Position numbers and translations under genes: made by a program. From assembly GCF_014197245.1 (NCBI RefSeq), contig NZ_JACIFF010000001.1, positions 558,001 through 622,000 on the forward strand: a DNA stretch of 64,000 nucleotides, written 5' to 3'. The first letter of the stretch is position 1. Each line of letters begins with the position of its first letter. Below, in pieces: positions 50,535 to 59,524 of the stretch. Under the pieces are notes generated by a model that was given only the letters and a program-made list of their open reading frames with translations, ran no database searches and was not told the origin of the DNA. This DNA comes from Neolewinella aquimaris (GTDB taxonomy: Bacteria; Bacteroidota; Bacteroidia; Chitinophagales; Saprospiraceae).

Positions 50535-51629
50535 ATGCGCAACGTCTGGAAAATTATTCGCTGGCCCCTCTTTCTCCTGGTTGCGTACGTCGGCGGAATC
50601 CTGCTATACGGAACGTTCACCGACTGGCAACCCACCGGCACCGCTACTTTGGGCCCCAGCGGCGGCCAGACTTCCCCCTCCTACGAAGTGCCCGACTCGA
50701 TCATTACCCTTACCACCTGGAACGTGGGGTTCGGCGGAATGGGGGCCGAAGATTACTTCTACTACAACCGCGGTGACTTCTTCTGGACCGACCTGGGAAA
50801 GGCCCGTGCCGCCCGCGAGAACGTTGACCGCTACGTGGCCGGCCAGGAGCAGACGTTAGCGACCACCCAATCGGATTTTTTCTTACTACAGGAGGTCGAT
50901 ACGGCCAGCCGGCGCAGCTACTACACCAATCAGTTGGCCCTCGACCGGGCGGCCCTCCCGGACTACGCGGCCTACTACGCCCCCAACTTTCAGAGCAAGC
51001 GCGTACCCCTCCCGGTTTTTCAGCCCTGGGACCATTACGGAGCGGTACAGAGCGGTCTGGTCACTCTGAGCCGGTACCAATCGGTCGTTGCCGAACGCAT
51101 CCAGCTGCCGGGAGAATTTCCCTGGCCCACCCGCCTGTTTCAGCTTGACCGCTGCGTGCTGCGGCAGGTGTTCACGGTTGCGGGTGGACGCGAATTAGCC
51201 CTGTACAACCTTCACCTGTCTGCCTACGACCGCGATGGGGGCCTGCGGCGACAGCAGATGGACTTCATCCGGGAGCTCGTAAAGAAGGATTACGCCGCGG
51301 GCCGCTACGTGATCGCGGGAGGCGACTGGAACCAGCTCCCCCCTGGCTTCAACTGGTTCTCCCTAAACCCTACGGTGGAGGAAACGATCTTACCGCCGGG
51401 CGTCGGCTTCGACTTTTTCCCGCCGGGATGGAACTGGGCATACGATCCCGCGGTAGCCACGGTACGAAAGTCCGACGAAGTCTACGACGCACACCGAAGT
51501 CAGCGCAGCGTGATCGACTTTTTCCTGACCAGCCCGAACGTGCGGTTGCGGCGGGTGAAAACCCTTAATCAGGACTTTCGCTTCAGCGATCACCACCCCG
51601 TTTACCTCGAAGCCGAACTGATGCCCTGA
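50535..51629 (+). CDS. Membrane-anchored endonuclease/exonuclease/phosphatase-fold protein
   Basis: The 364-aa protein has one N-terminal transmembrane segment (about 9-27) and an EEP domain: TLTTWNVGFGG (Asn metal site), FLLQEVD (catalytic Glu), ALYNLHLSAYDRDGG, VIAGGDWNQLPPG and the closing RFSDHHPVYLEAEL (SDH motif). The active site looks complete. Substrate could be a nucleic acid, phospholipid or inositol phosphate; the family does not settle this. It is divergent from bshC with 57 bp between. Confidence 0.87.
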   Translation: MRNVWKIIRWPLFLLVAYVGGILLYGTFTDWQPTGTATLGPSGGQTSPSYEVPDSIITLTTWNVGFGGMGAEDYFYYNRGDFFWTDLGKARAARENVDRYVAGQEQTLATTQSDFFLLQEVDTASRRSYYTNQLALDRAALPDYAAYYAPNFQSKRVPLPVFQPWDHYGAVQSGLVTLSRYQSVVAERIQLPGEFPWPTRLFQLDRCVLRQVFTVAGGRELALYNLHLSAYDRDGGLRRQQMDFIRELVKKDYAAGRYVIAGGDWNQLPPGFNWFSLNPTVEETILPPGVGFDFFPPGWNWAYDPAVATVRKSDEVYDAHRSQRSVIDFFLTSPNVRLRRVKTLNQDFRFSDHHPVYLEAELMP

Positions 51630-51647
51630 TTTGCTGTTATCGCCGCT

Positions 51648-52442
51648 ATGAAACTACCTCTGCTCCCCCTTTCCTTATTTCTCTTGCTTGCAGTATACGC
51701 TTGCGGGTCGACCGAAATCGATGCAACGACGGAAACGATCGAAATCAGGGACGAGAATCCTCCGGCGGACGGGTTCGATGCCACTGGTTCCGACGAGCGC
51801 GCCATCGCGATCGCCGATAGCGTGGTAAAGCACCACGGAGGTCGGCAGGCATTCGACAACGCTCGCTTCTTTAAGTGGAATTTCTTCGGTGCCCGTACCC
51901 TCACCTGGGACAAGGAAGAGGACCGCGTCCGCATCGAAGTTCCGGAAAAGCAGATCATTTACCTGTTGGATTACAGCGATGACGATCTCACCGGCGCCGT
52001 GCGCAAGGAAGGCGTAGAAATGACCAACCCCGATAGCCTGGCGATCTACCTTCAGTCGGCAAATTCCATGTTCATCAACGACAGCTACTGGTTGATCCAA
52101 CCCTTTAAATTGAAGGACAGTGGGGTAACGCTCAAGTACATTGGGGAAGAAACCGACCCGAAGCAGCAACGGCCCTCCGAAGTGATCGAGCTGACGTTCA
52201 AAGACGTTGGAGACACGCCCGGTAACCGCTACCGCCTGTTCGTCGACAAGGAAACCTACCGCATCAATACCTGGCAGTTCTTCCGCAACGCAGCCGATGA
52301 GGCCCCCGCTATGGAAACGCCCTTCAATGGTTACCGGGAGTACAGCGGCATCCTGATCTCCGGAGACCGGGGAGGAAGGGCCCAACTGACCGACATCGAA
52401 GTGACGGACAGCATTCCCGAATCAGTCTTTACACAGTTTTAG
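51648..52442 (+). CDS. Hypothetical lipoprotein
   Basis: The 264-aa product has a lipobox (VYAC, Cys19) and an acidic linker. The body contains IADSVVKHHGGRQAFDNARF near residues 58-77 and beta strands such as FFKWNFFGARTLTWDKEE, NRYRLFVDKETYRINTWQFF and YREYSGILISGD. The pattern resembles outer-membrane lipoprotein carrier-like folds (LolA/DUF6503-like); that assignment is tentative. It starts 18 bp after the EEP gene and its stop overlaps that of the convergent AAA+ gene by 4 bp. Confidence 0.7.
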   Translation: MKLPLLPLSLFLLLAVYACGSTEIDATTETIEIRDENPPADGFDATGSDERAIAIADSVVKHHGGRQAFDNARFFKWNFFGARTLTWDKEEDRVRIEVPEKQIIYLLDYSDDDLTGAVRKEGVEMTNPDSLAIYLQSANSMFINDSYWLIQPFKLKDSGVTLKYIGEETDPKQQRPSEVIELTFKDVGDTPGNRYRLFVDKETYRINTWQFFRNAADEAPAMETPFNGYREYSGILISGDRGGRAQLTDIEVTDSIPESVFTQF

Positions 52443-55096
52443 AAACCGATACGCTTGCGCTGGATGGAGAGTTCCTTCGTGTCCAACTTCAGGTGCTCGA
52501 CGTCGACCTTGAGAATGCGGCATCGTTTACTTGACTGCGCCCGATCTTCCGATGCCTGTCGCAGGTCGTGGCGCCGGAGTATGTCGACCACGATCTGCCG
52601 CACGGTGCGGGCGTTGCCGAAGTAGCTGTCGCGGTACTTGTACAGGAAGGTGAGGTAATTTTCCAGGTGAGTGCGCGCGGGACCGGTCAGTTGAGCCTTA
52701 CGCTGCTGGAACATGCGCTCGGCGATCTCAGTAAGCTGCTTCGGGCTATAGTCTTCGAACCGCAGCACTTTGTCGAACCGACTGCTTAGTCCGGGATTGG
52801 CCTTTAGAAAGGAGTCCATGTTATCGGGGTATCCTGCTACGCAGACAAAGAACTCTCCCCGCTGGTCCTCCATTCGTTTCAGCAGAGTTTGAATCGCTTC
52901 GTCGCCAAAGTCGCCACGCTGCGAGGTCTTCAACTGCGTAAGGGAGTAGGCTTCGTCGATGAAGAGTACGCCGCCAATGGCTTCTTCGATCACCCGCGCC
53001 GTTTTTTCCGCCGTTTGCCCTACGTATCCGGCAACCAACCCCTGGCGGTCGGTCTCCACGATATGCCCCCGCTCCAGGATGCCCAGCGCATTGTACAATG
53101 TTGCCAGGATTCGGGCAATGGTGGTTTTTCCCGTGCCGGGGTTGCCGACCAGCACGGTGTGCAATTGGAATGCGTTGAGTACGTCGCGATTGGTCTTTCG
53201 GTAGTAGCGCACCAGGCGAACCAGTTCGTTGAGCTGATCCTTGATGTTGTCCATGCCAACCAGGCTGTCCAACTCGGTCAGGGTAGCAGACAGGAGGGGT
53301 TCATTGACCGGAATGGTGGGGCGCTCCTGACTGGGCAGCAATTTGATCTTTCGCACGTCGGCCGCTTCGATGGTGCTCAGGTGGTCGTTGCTGAGGGTCG
53401 CGCCGGTTTCGTCGCGCGACATCAGGCGCAGGGCCATTTGTACTTTCGCCTTTTCAATTAGGTCGTGTACGTAGCGGGCATTGCCGAAGGTCCGGTCGCG
53501 GTCGCGGAAGGCCTGGGTGATCGTTTCATCGACGAGGGCCTTGGCCTCCAGGGTCAACTTTACCCCGAGCTGATTGGCGGAATAAACCGCGATGCGACTG
53601 AGTTCCTGAGGCAGGAAGTTGCGGAATTCGTAATGGTGTTTAAAGCGCGACTTCAGTCCGGTATTGCTGTCCAGGAACCGCACCATCTCCTCCGTATAGC
53701 CGGCCACGATGACGGCCAGGTCACCGGTGCTATTCGACATTTCCTTGACCAGGATCTCGATGACCTCGCGGCCGAAATCCTTGCCGTCGTCGTTGCTCCG
53801 GGCGAGGGAGTACGCCTCGTCGATGAATAGCACCCCGCCGCGGGCACTCTCGATGACCTCCCGCGTTTTCGGGGCAGTTTGTCCGATGTACTCGCCCACC
53901 AGGTCTACGCGGTCCGCCACCACGGTGTGGCCACTGCTCAGCAGGCCCATTTTCTTGTAGAGCTTGCCCATCATCCGGGCGACGGTTGTTTTGCCCGTGC
54001 CCGGATTGCCGCTGAAGACTGCGTGGACGTCGATACCGGTGTCCATCGCAAACCCGCGCTGCTGCCGCAGTTGCAGAAACTGGATGTACACGGCATGGTC
54101 GCGCATCTGCTGTTTTACCTCGTGCAGCCCGATGAGGGCGTCCAGGTTGACCATAATGTCCTCGAAGGTGCCCGACTCATCGTCGTCGGAGTTTAGCACC
54201 ACCGGTCGGTCGCTGCCGGGAAGGTAGACCGAAGGGTTGCCCGCAACGGCTTCGTCCCGTACGCTGAAGCGGATCGAAGCCAGTAGGGAATCAAGAAAAA
54301 CGATGTCGGCCGTATAGTTGTCCTCCCGCCACAAGTTCGGGTTAGCGGCACCCCAGCCGGCCGTTACCTTTATGGTGTCCTGGTCGCTTTTAACCGATTG
54401 TAGGCGGGCCACCTGCCCCTTGACCTCCCGGGCTTCGTTCTGAAACTTGGTGAACAGCTCCAGGTGCCAGTCTTGCTCCTGTTGTAGGTTTTCGAAGAGC
54501 AGTTCGAGGTAGATGTAGCGGGTTTCCTGACTGGAAAATTGGCGCAGGTAGATGCGATCGTCCTCACTGACGTCGTCGTAGGGACCTTCGTATAGCTTTA
54601 CCGACAGCAGTTTGAGGTACTTATCGGGCATTCTGGGCTCTTCCTCGTCGTCGCGGTCGTCGGTATCGCGGTATTCGGCCGGCTCGATGACGTAGAAGTA
54701 CTTGCTGCCCACTTTTTGGCCTCCGATGTAGGCTTCCCAGTAGTAGGTTCCCGCGTTCCAGAAGGTGCCCTGTTTCTGGTTTCCCCAGCCTTCCCGGAGG
54801 AAGACGATGTGGTCGAAGCGGCTGACTTCCTTATCGATGGACAGCGTGCAAATTTCGGTCTTGCCCTGCTCGGTACTGCGAAAACATTTGAGATCGACGT
54901 GGAGCGACCAGTCTTCCTCGTCAAAGCGTTTGTTGAACAGCGACAGTTCGGTGTAGATGTAAGCCGTTTCGAAGCGATCGAACACCTGACGGTACTTTTT
55001 TCCGTTGTCCCAGAGGTATTCCGTGGAGTTATAGACCTTCAGTTCCTTGAACTTAAAGGGGGATGTCGACGTGGCTTTTTCTTGGCTCTCCCGCAT
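52439..55096 (-). CDS. Tandem CbbX-type AAA+ ATPase with duplicated N-terminal beta domains
   Basis: I start at 55096 (MRESQEKATS), giving 885 aa; a 12-residue extension upstream is possible. Two N-terminal beta-rich regions repeat a similar order: residues about 18-140 (ELKVYNSTEYLW, DEEDWSLHVDLKCF, GTFWNAGTYYWEAYI) and about 160-285 (LLSVKLYEGPYDD, QEQDWHLELFTKF, NLWREDNYTADIVF). Then come two CbbX/SpoVK-like AAA+ domains with Walker A GNPGTGKT at about 363-370 and 651-658, both with Walker B VLFIDEAYS and sensor regions (VAGYTEEM, VAGYPDNM). These ATPases remodel proteins; the N-terminal domains probably choose the target, which is unknown. Confidence 0.85.
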   Translation of the reverse strand: MRESQEKATSTSPFKFKELKVYNSTEYLWDNGKKYRQVFDRFETAYIYTELSLFNKRFDEEDWSLHVDLKCFRSTEQGKTEICTLSIDKEVSRFDHIVFLREGWGNQKQGTFWNAGTYYWEAYIGGQKVGSKYFYVIEPAEYRDTDDRDDEEEPRMPDKYLKLLSVKLYEGPYDDVSEDDRIYLRQFSSQETRYIYLELLFENLQQEQDWHLELFTKFQNEAREVKGQVARLQSVKSDQDTIKVTAGWGAANPNLWREDNYTADIVFLDSLLASIRFSVRDEAVAGNPSVYLPGSDRPVVLNSDDDESGTFEDIMVNLDALIGLHEVKQQMRDHAVYIQFLQLRQQRGFAMDTGIDVHAVFSGNPGTGKTTVARMMGKLYKKMGLLSSGHTVVADRVDLVGEYIGQTAPKTREVIESARGGVLFIDEAYSLARSNDDGKDFGREVIEILVKEMSNSTGDLAVIVAGYTEEMVRFLDSNTGLKSRFKHHYEFRNFLPQELSRIAVYSANQLGVKLTLEAKALVDETITQAFRDRDRTFGNARYVHDLIEKAKVQMALRLMSRDETGATLSNDHLSTIEAADVRKIKLLPSQERPTIPVNEPLLSATLTELDSLVGMDNIKDQLNELVRLVRYYRKTNRDVLNAFQLHTVLVGNPGTGKTTIARILATLYNALGILERGHIVETDRQGLVAGYVGQTAEKTARVIEEAIGGVLFIDEAYSLTQLKTSQRGDFGDEAIQTLLKRMEDQRGEFFVCVAGYPDNMDSFLKANPGLSSRFDKVLRFEDYSPKQLTEIAERMFQQRKAQLTGPARTHLENYLTFLYKYRDSYFGNARTVRQIVVDILRRHDLRQASEDRAQSSKRCRILKVDVEHLKLDTKELSIQRKRIGF

Positions 55097-55265
55097 TAGG
55101 GTAAAGTAACTCCAATATCCCCTATTCTGCAACTTGCCGGGGGGGATGTCGGTGGGTGAATGGGCAACGGGTTTTGCTGAATTGTCGGTAAGTTAACATC
55201 CCGGCAACTTACTAGCGCCCCGGTTCGGTTATCTTCACGCAGAGGCGTAGAATAACGACAACCCC

Positions 55266-55760
55266 ATGAACACGAAGGCTTTAACCGAAATGAGATGGCG
55301 CCGCTACGACGGCCGCCGAATTAGCCAACCCATCGCCGAGGCGGTGGAAGAGACCATAGTCCGGGAACGGGCCGAAGGATACCGGCTCAAAGTTTGCATC
55401 GGCACCGACAGCCAGGTCAGGGGAAAAACCGTCGAATTCGCCACCGTTATCGTTTTTCTGCGCGAGAAACGCGGCGGCTTCATGTTCATCGCCAACTACA
55501 AGAGCGAAATGAAGATGAGCCTGCGGGAACGCATGATCCTGGAAGTCGGACGCTCGGTGGAAATCGCCTATGCGCTCTGCTCGATCCTGGACAAGCACGA
55601 GGTCGAGCTGGAGGTCCACGCCGACATCAATACCGATCCCCACTTCCAGAGCAACGTGGCCCTGAAGGAAGCCATGGGCTACATCCTCGGCATGGGATTC
55701 GTCTTCAAGGCCAAACCCGACGCCTTCGCCTCCTCGGCCTGCGCCGACAAGGTTTGCTAG
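55266..55760 (+). CDS. YkuK/DUF458 family, RNase H-like fold protein
   Basis: The 164-aa protein fits DUF458: LKVCIGTDSQVRGKTVEFAT then VIVFLREKRG, and SMLRER-type helix MSLRERMILEVGRSVEIAYA, ending ELEVHADINTDPHFQSNVAL. Conserved acidic residues (D in GTDSQ, E/D in HADIN) sit where RNase H-fold nucleases keep theirs. Activity is unproven. ATG 55290 (MRWRRYDGRR) is a possible alternative start. No signal peptide; cytoplasmic. Confidence 0.75.
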   Translation: MNTKALTEMRWRRYDGRRISQPIAEAVEETIVRERAEGYRLKVCIGTDSQVRGKTVEFATVIVFLREKRGGFMFIANYKSEMKMSLRERMILEVGRSVEIAYALCSILDKHEVELEVHADINTDPHFQSNVALKEAMGYILGMGFVFKAKPDAFASSACADKVC

Positions 55761-55806
55761 GTAGTCATATTGCGTATCTTCCGCGGTAAACCAGATAAGC
55801 TACCGA

Positions 55807-57105
55807 ATGCGCTCCTTACTTACCCCGCTATTTATCCTTGCTGCCGCGGCCGTGATCGCCCAGACCGACTACGCCGCAACCGCCCGGGCCGCTACTGACC
55901 TCGACGACAAGGTGGTCGAGTGGCGCCGCCACGTGCACCAGTACCCGGAACTGAGCAACCGGGAAACTGAAACCGGAAAGTACATCGCCGATCACCTGGA
56001 ACAACTCGGATTGGAAGTTCACCGCAACGTGGCCCACACCGGTGTGGTCGGCGTACTACGCGGCGGCCAGGCCGGCGGAGTGGTGGCCCTGCGGGCCGAT
56101 ATCGATGCACTGCCCGTCACCGAACGGGCGGATATTCCCTTCGCAAGTAAGGCAACGGGCGAGTACCGCGGAGAAGAAGTAGGGGTGATGCACGCCTGCG
56201 GACACGACACCCACGTAGCCATGCTGATGGGAGCAGCCGAAGTGCTCGTCAATCAAAAGGAAGACATTCCGGGCACCGTCGTCTTCCTGTTTCAACCCGC
56301 CGAGGAAGGCGCCCCCGAAGGAGAGGAAGGCGGAGCGGAACTGATGGTCAAGGAGGGCGTGCTGAGCGACTACGGCGTCGAGGCGGCCTTCGGGATTCAC
56401 ATCAATTCCCAGACGCCGGTCGGTCACGTCAACTACAAACCCGGCGGGGCAATGGCGGCCAGCAACAGCTTTTCCATCGTGGTGAAGGGCAAGCAGGCCC
56501 ACGGTTCCGCCCCCTGGGCGGGGGTCGATCCGATCACGGCAGCGGCCCAGATCATTACCGGCCTGCAGATGATCGTTGCCCGACAGACTGAGCTCACCAA
56601 GGAGCCGGCCATCATCAGTGTTGGCAAGATTCAGGGCGGTGTCCGCAACAACATTATCCCGGAAGAGGTGACCATGATCGGTACCATCCGCACGCTCGAC
56701 GAGGACATGAAAGCGGAAATATTCGATCGCATTCGGCAGACCGCGACCAACATTGCCGCCAGTAGTGGAGCGGAGGCGATCGTGACCATCAACGACGGCT
56801 ACCCCGTCACCTACAACGACCCGGAAATGACCGCCCGCATGCTGCCCACGGTGGTGTCGACGGTAGGAGAAGACAACGTTCACCTAGTCCGACCCATCAC
56901 CGGAGCCGAGGACTTTTCGTTTTTCGCTAAAGAGGTACCCTCCCTCTTCCTGTTTTTGGGAGGCATGGACCCGGCAATGGACCCGAAAGAAGCCCCGGGC
57001 CACCATACTCCCGACTTCGTGATCGATGAGCGCGGACTGAAGTACGGCGTACAACTCTACACCAACCTAGCCCTCGACTACCTCCACGGTCAGAATGGAA
57101 AGTAG
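55807..57105 (+). CDS. Secreted M20-family amidohydrolase
   Basis: The 432-aa protein has a signal peptide (MRSLLTPLFILAAAAVIAQ). Metal-binding motifs of the M20 IAA-amino-acid hydrolase/N-acyl-amino-acid amidohydrolase branch are present: VMHACGHDTHVAML (about 126-139), FQPAEEGAPEGEEGG, dimerisation domain SIVVKGKQAHGSAPWAGVDP and ITGAEDFSFFAKEVP. It should release amino acids from N-acyl or amide conjugates in the periplasm. Its 3' end overlaps the next gene by 11 bp. Confidence 0.92.
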   Translation: MRSLLTPLFILAAAAVIAQTDYAATARAATDLDDKVVEWRRHVHQYPELSNRETETGKYIADHLEQLGLEVHRNVAHTGVVGVLRGGQAGGVVALRADIDALPVTERADIPFASKATGEYRGEEVGVMHACGHDTHVAMLMGAAEVLVNQKEDIPGTVVFLFQPAEEGAPEGEEGGAELMVKEGVLSDYGVEAAFGIHINSQTPVGHVNYKPGGAMAASNSFSIVVKGKQAHGSAPWAGVDPITAAAQIITGLQMIVARQTELTKEPAIISVGKIQGGVRNNIIPEEVTMIGTIRTLDEDMKAEIFDRIRQTATNIAASSGAEAIVTINDGYPVTYNDPEMTARMLPTVVSTVGEDNVHLVRPITGAEDFSFFAKEVPSLFLFLGGMDPAMDPKEAPGHHTPDFVIDERGLKYGVQLYTNLALDYLHGQNGK

Positions 57106-58048
57106 GTACGGTGTGCTGCGGATCATAGTTGTAGTAAGCCTACTATTGTCCGCAATCCCGGTAAGTGCCCAGCTGGATTCTTCCTTTGTCGAGACCTTTG
57201 CCAGCACCACACGGGTCAACGGCGGGCTGCGGTACCGCGACAATTCCGCGACCTTCTCCGTCGGGAATCAAGAAACCCTAAAACTCGGTAATCGGGGCCT
57301 CGCCCTGCGCCTCGGCGGCCGCTACAAGTGGATCGGCTATACCTTCAGTATTCCCCTCAGCGACCTGGGCACGGATTCGGAGCTGGGAAATGCTAAATCT
57401 TTAGGGGCCAACATTCAGTTTTACCGCGACAAGTTTTACCTGAACGCTAACCTTCGCCGGACGATCGGATTTGAACGGGAAGCGGTAGGAGAGGAGACGA
57501 TATTTCGCGACGACATTCGTTTTTTCAATGCACTCCTCTTCGGGTTCAGGATTTTGAATTCGAAGACCTTCAGCCTACGGTCCAGCTTTAAACTGCGGAA
57601 CCGGCAGTTGCGAAGTGCGGGATCCTTGCTGGTGGCTGGTGCGATCCACCGGCAGATCCTCAAGGCTGACAGTCTCATCATTCCCCTGCGCAACAACGGA
57701 TCGACCACCATCGACCGTTTTTCGCAGACCAAAGTTGGAGTCGGCCTGGGCTACGCCCATACCTTCGTATTCGGCAAGCTGTTTTTCGCTACGCCGCTGC
57801 TCGTTGTCGGACCCGAGATTCGGTTTATCGATTACGACCCCATCGCATCCGCACGGGAATTGGAACGTTTCCGCGTCAGTCCCCGGATTCGCGGGCGCCT
57901 GGCAGTCGGGGTGAACGGGAGAAGAAATTACGCAGCGCTTACCGGCGCTTACCTGCCGAGTGCCGATGCATCGGAAAAATTGAACACGCGGGTTGACGAG
58001 GTCCAAATCGAACTCGTACTCGGTCACCGCATTGGTATCGAAGACTAA
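57095..58048 (+). CDS. DUF4421-like outer-membrane protein
   Basis: The 317-aa product starts inside the 3' end of the M20 gene (11-bp overlap). It has a signal peptide (ending PVSAQL, about residue 26) and a run of beta-barrel-like strands: NGGLRYRDNSATFSVGNQ, WIGYTFSIPLSDLG, SLGANIQFYRDKFYLNANLR, VGVGLGYAHTFVFGKLFFAT and VDEVQIELVLGHRIG. This fits the DUF4421 family of predicted Bacteroidota outer-membrane barrels. Function unknown. Confidence 0.75.
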   Translation: MESRYGVLRIIVVVSLLLSAIPVSAQLDSSFVETFASTTRVNGGLRYRDNSATFSVGNQETLKLGNRGLALRLGGRYKWIGYTFSIPLSDLGTDSELGNAKSLGANIQFYRDKFYLNANLRRTIGFEREAVGEETIFRDDIRFFNALLFGFRILNSKTFSLRSSFKLRNRQLRSAGSLLVAGAIHRQILKADSLIIPLRNNGSTTIDRFSQTKVGVGLGYAHTFVFGKLFFATPLLVVGPEIRFIDYDPIASARELERFRVSPRIRGRLAVGVNGRRNYAALTGAYLPSADASEKLNTRVDEVQIELVLGHRIGIED

Positions 58049-58058
58049 TCCATATTTA

Positions 58059-58427
58059 ATGTCGCTACTCGCCTACGGCTTCGCGGTCGTCCTGATCGTT
58101 GCCGGAATTTATCATTTCGTCAACCCCCATTTTTACTTCTCTTTCATGCCCAACTGGTTTCCAAAACCACTCGCGAACGCTGCGGGGGGTGTAGCGGAAA
58201 TATTAATCGGGGCGGCCATGCTTTGGGGACCGACGCGGGGGTACGGACTGTACGCGGCGGTTGCGCTGATGTTGTTATTTTTACCCCTCCACGTAATCGA
58301 TTTGCTGCGCGAACGTCCGGCAATCGGATCGAAACCCATCGCCACCTTTCGCCTGTTGTTGCAATTCGTGCTCATCGGCTGGCTGCTGTGGGAGGCAAGA
58401 ACCTTCGGGGCGGGTACGCTTCGATAG
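58059..58427 (+). CDS. DoxX-like integral membrane protein
   Basis: From ATG 58059 the 122-aa protein has four hydrophobic segments: LLAYGFAVVLIVAGIYHFVN, ANAAGGVAEILIGAAMLW, YGLYAAVALMLLFLPLHVID and TFRLLLQFVLIGWLLWEA. The HFVNPHFYFSFMP and GGVAEILIGAAML patterns fit the DoxX family. A longer in-frame extension upstream would overlap the DUF4421 gene and is rejected. It lies 10 bp downstream of that gene, so probably in the same transcript. Confidence 0.85.
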   Translation: MSLLAYGFAVVLIVAGIYHFVNPHFYFSFMPNWFPKPLANAAGGVAEILIGAAMLWGPTRGYGLYAAVALMLLFLPLHVIDLLRERPAIGSKPIATFRLLLQFVLIGWLLWEARTFGAGTLR

Positions 58428-58535
58428 GTATCGGGAAAGTGAAAATCCTGACCGAGCCGACCCAATTCCGGTCCGTAGGACACTATTATGTAATTTGAAA
58501 CTGTTTTGCATTTAGCAAGCAGATAACCATAGACC

Positions 58536-59507
58536 ATGAACACCACTTTGAGCGAAAGCGAGCTCCGCGGAGACCGAGCCGGTAAAATCACGGCAACCGT
58601 TGGCTTTTTGCTGATCGTCGTACTCCTGCTGATTCCCATCTTCTTTTTCCAGAACCCACCCCCTGGCCAACCCGGGATACTAGTCAACCTCGGTTTTGTG
58701 GACATGGGAGACGGAGACGAAAACGCCGCCGCGCCCAGCCAACCGAAACCGGAACCCGAACCAACGCCTGCCGTCGCTGCACCCGCGACCCCGCCGCCAC
58801 CTCCGCCCGCCGCTAAGCCGGAACCTAAGCCCGAGCAGCGCGAGGTCATTGTAACGGAAGATCCCGCCGCAATCGCCCTACGCAAGCAAAAAGCCAGGGA
58901 GGAAGCCGCCCGCCAGGCCGACGAACGCCGCCAGAAGCAGGAAGCCGATGCCGAACGCCGCCGGCAGCAACAGGAAGCCGATGCCGAACGCCGCCGGCAG
59001 CAAGAAGAAGCCGCCGAACGCAAACGCCAGGAAGATGCCGCCGCCGCCCGCGCCGCTGCTGCCGCCGAAGCCGAACGCAAACGACAGGCGGAAGCCGCCG
59101 CACTGAAGGGACAACTCGGCGGCGCATTCGGTACCGGAAACGGCAGGGGAAATACCGGTACACCGGGTAACCAGGGCGTCGACAATGGCGACCCCAATGC
59201 CGACCGCCTCAGCGGAATCTCCACCGGCAGCGGTCGGGTAAGCGGTGGTCTCGGCGGACGCGGCGTACTGGCCAGTCCACCCGTACAAGAAAATTCCCAG
59301 GTCTCGGGAACGGTCGTCATTGAGGTTTGCGTCAATCCCCAGGGGCAGATCACCAAGGCCGATTACACCCAGAACGGTAGTAGTACCGCAGATCCCACCC
59401 TGGTAGCCGCCGCCCGCAACAACGCCAAAAAGTGGCGCTTCGTCGCCGATCAGATGGCTCCCGCCGAACAGTGCGGCCGCATCAGCTACAACTTCAAGGT
59501 GCAGTAG
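58536..59507 (+). CDS. TonB-family energy transducer with TolA-like helical spacer
   Basis: The 323-aa protein has one N-terminal transmembrane helix (about 23-40), a proline/glutamate-rich linker (about 65-105), a long charged E/A/R/Q helix (about 110-195) and a Gly-rich segment. The C-terminal TonB-like domain (about 250-323) contains SGTVVIEVCVNPQGQITKAD and WRFVADQMAPAEQCGRISYN. This is the TonB/TolA layout that couples inner-membrane energy to outer-membrane receptors. No exbB/exbD genes are adjacent. The helix contains an 11-residue repeat seen in the DNA at 58941-59003. Confidence 0.85.
   Translation: MNTTLSESELRGDRAGKITATVGFLLIVVLLLIPIFFFQNPPPGQPGILVNLGFVDMGDGDENAAAPSQPKPEPEPTPAVAAPATPPPPPPAAKPEPKPEQREVIVTEDPAAIALRKQKAREEAARQADERRQKQEADAERRRQQQEADAERRRQQEEAAERKRQEDAAAARAAAAAEAERKRQAEAAALKGQLGGAFGTGNGRGNTGTPGNQGVDNGDPNADRLSGISTGSGRVSGGLGGRGVLASPPVQENSQVSGTVVIEVCVNPQGQITKADYTQNGSSTADPTLVAAARNNAKKWRFVADQMAPAEQCGRISYNFKVQ
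58941..59003 (+). repeat. 33-bp tandem repeat in the TonB-like coding sequence
   Basis: A 30-bp unit at 58941-58970 is repeated exactly at 58974-59003, a period of 33 bp or 11 codons (EADAERRRQQ plus Q). Eleven residues are three turns of a helix, so the repeat lengthens the coiled spacer without breaking register. Confidence 0.9.
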
Positions 59508-59512
59508 CTACT

Positions 59513-59520
59513 TAATTTTG
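59513..59520 (+). promoter_or_regulatory. Perfect -7 box (TAATTTTG) 4 nt before a start codon
   Basis: An exact TAnnTTTG match 5 bp after the TonB-like stop and 4 nt before the ATG at 59525, predicting a leaderless transcript. Confidence 0.55.
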
Positions 59521-59524
59521 CCGG

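Noticed and set aside
58941-59003. Short tandem repeat considered as a CRISPR-like or mobile repeat
   Set aside because: There are only two copies, in frame within a coding helix and without spacers, so it is a protein repeat.
58133-59356. Minus-strand frame of 407 codons opposite the DoxX and TonB-like genes
   Set aside because: Low-complexity runs of Ala, Ser, Arg and Cys arise from the repetitive TonB-like coding sequence; it spans two real genes and an intergenic gap.
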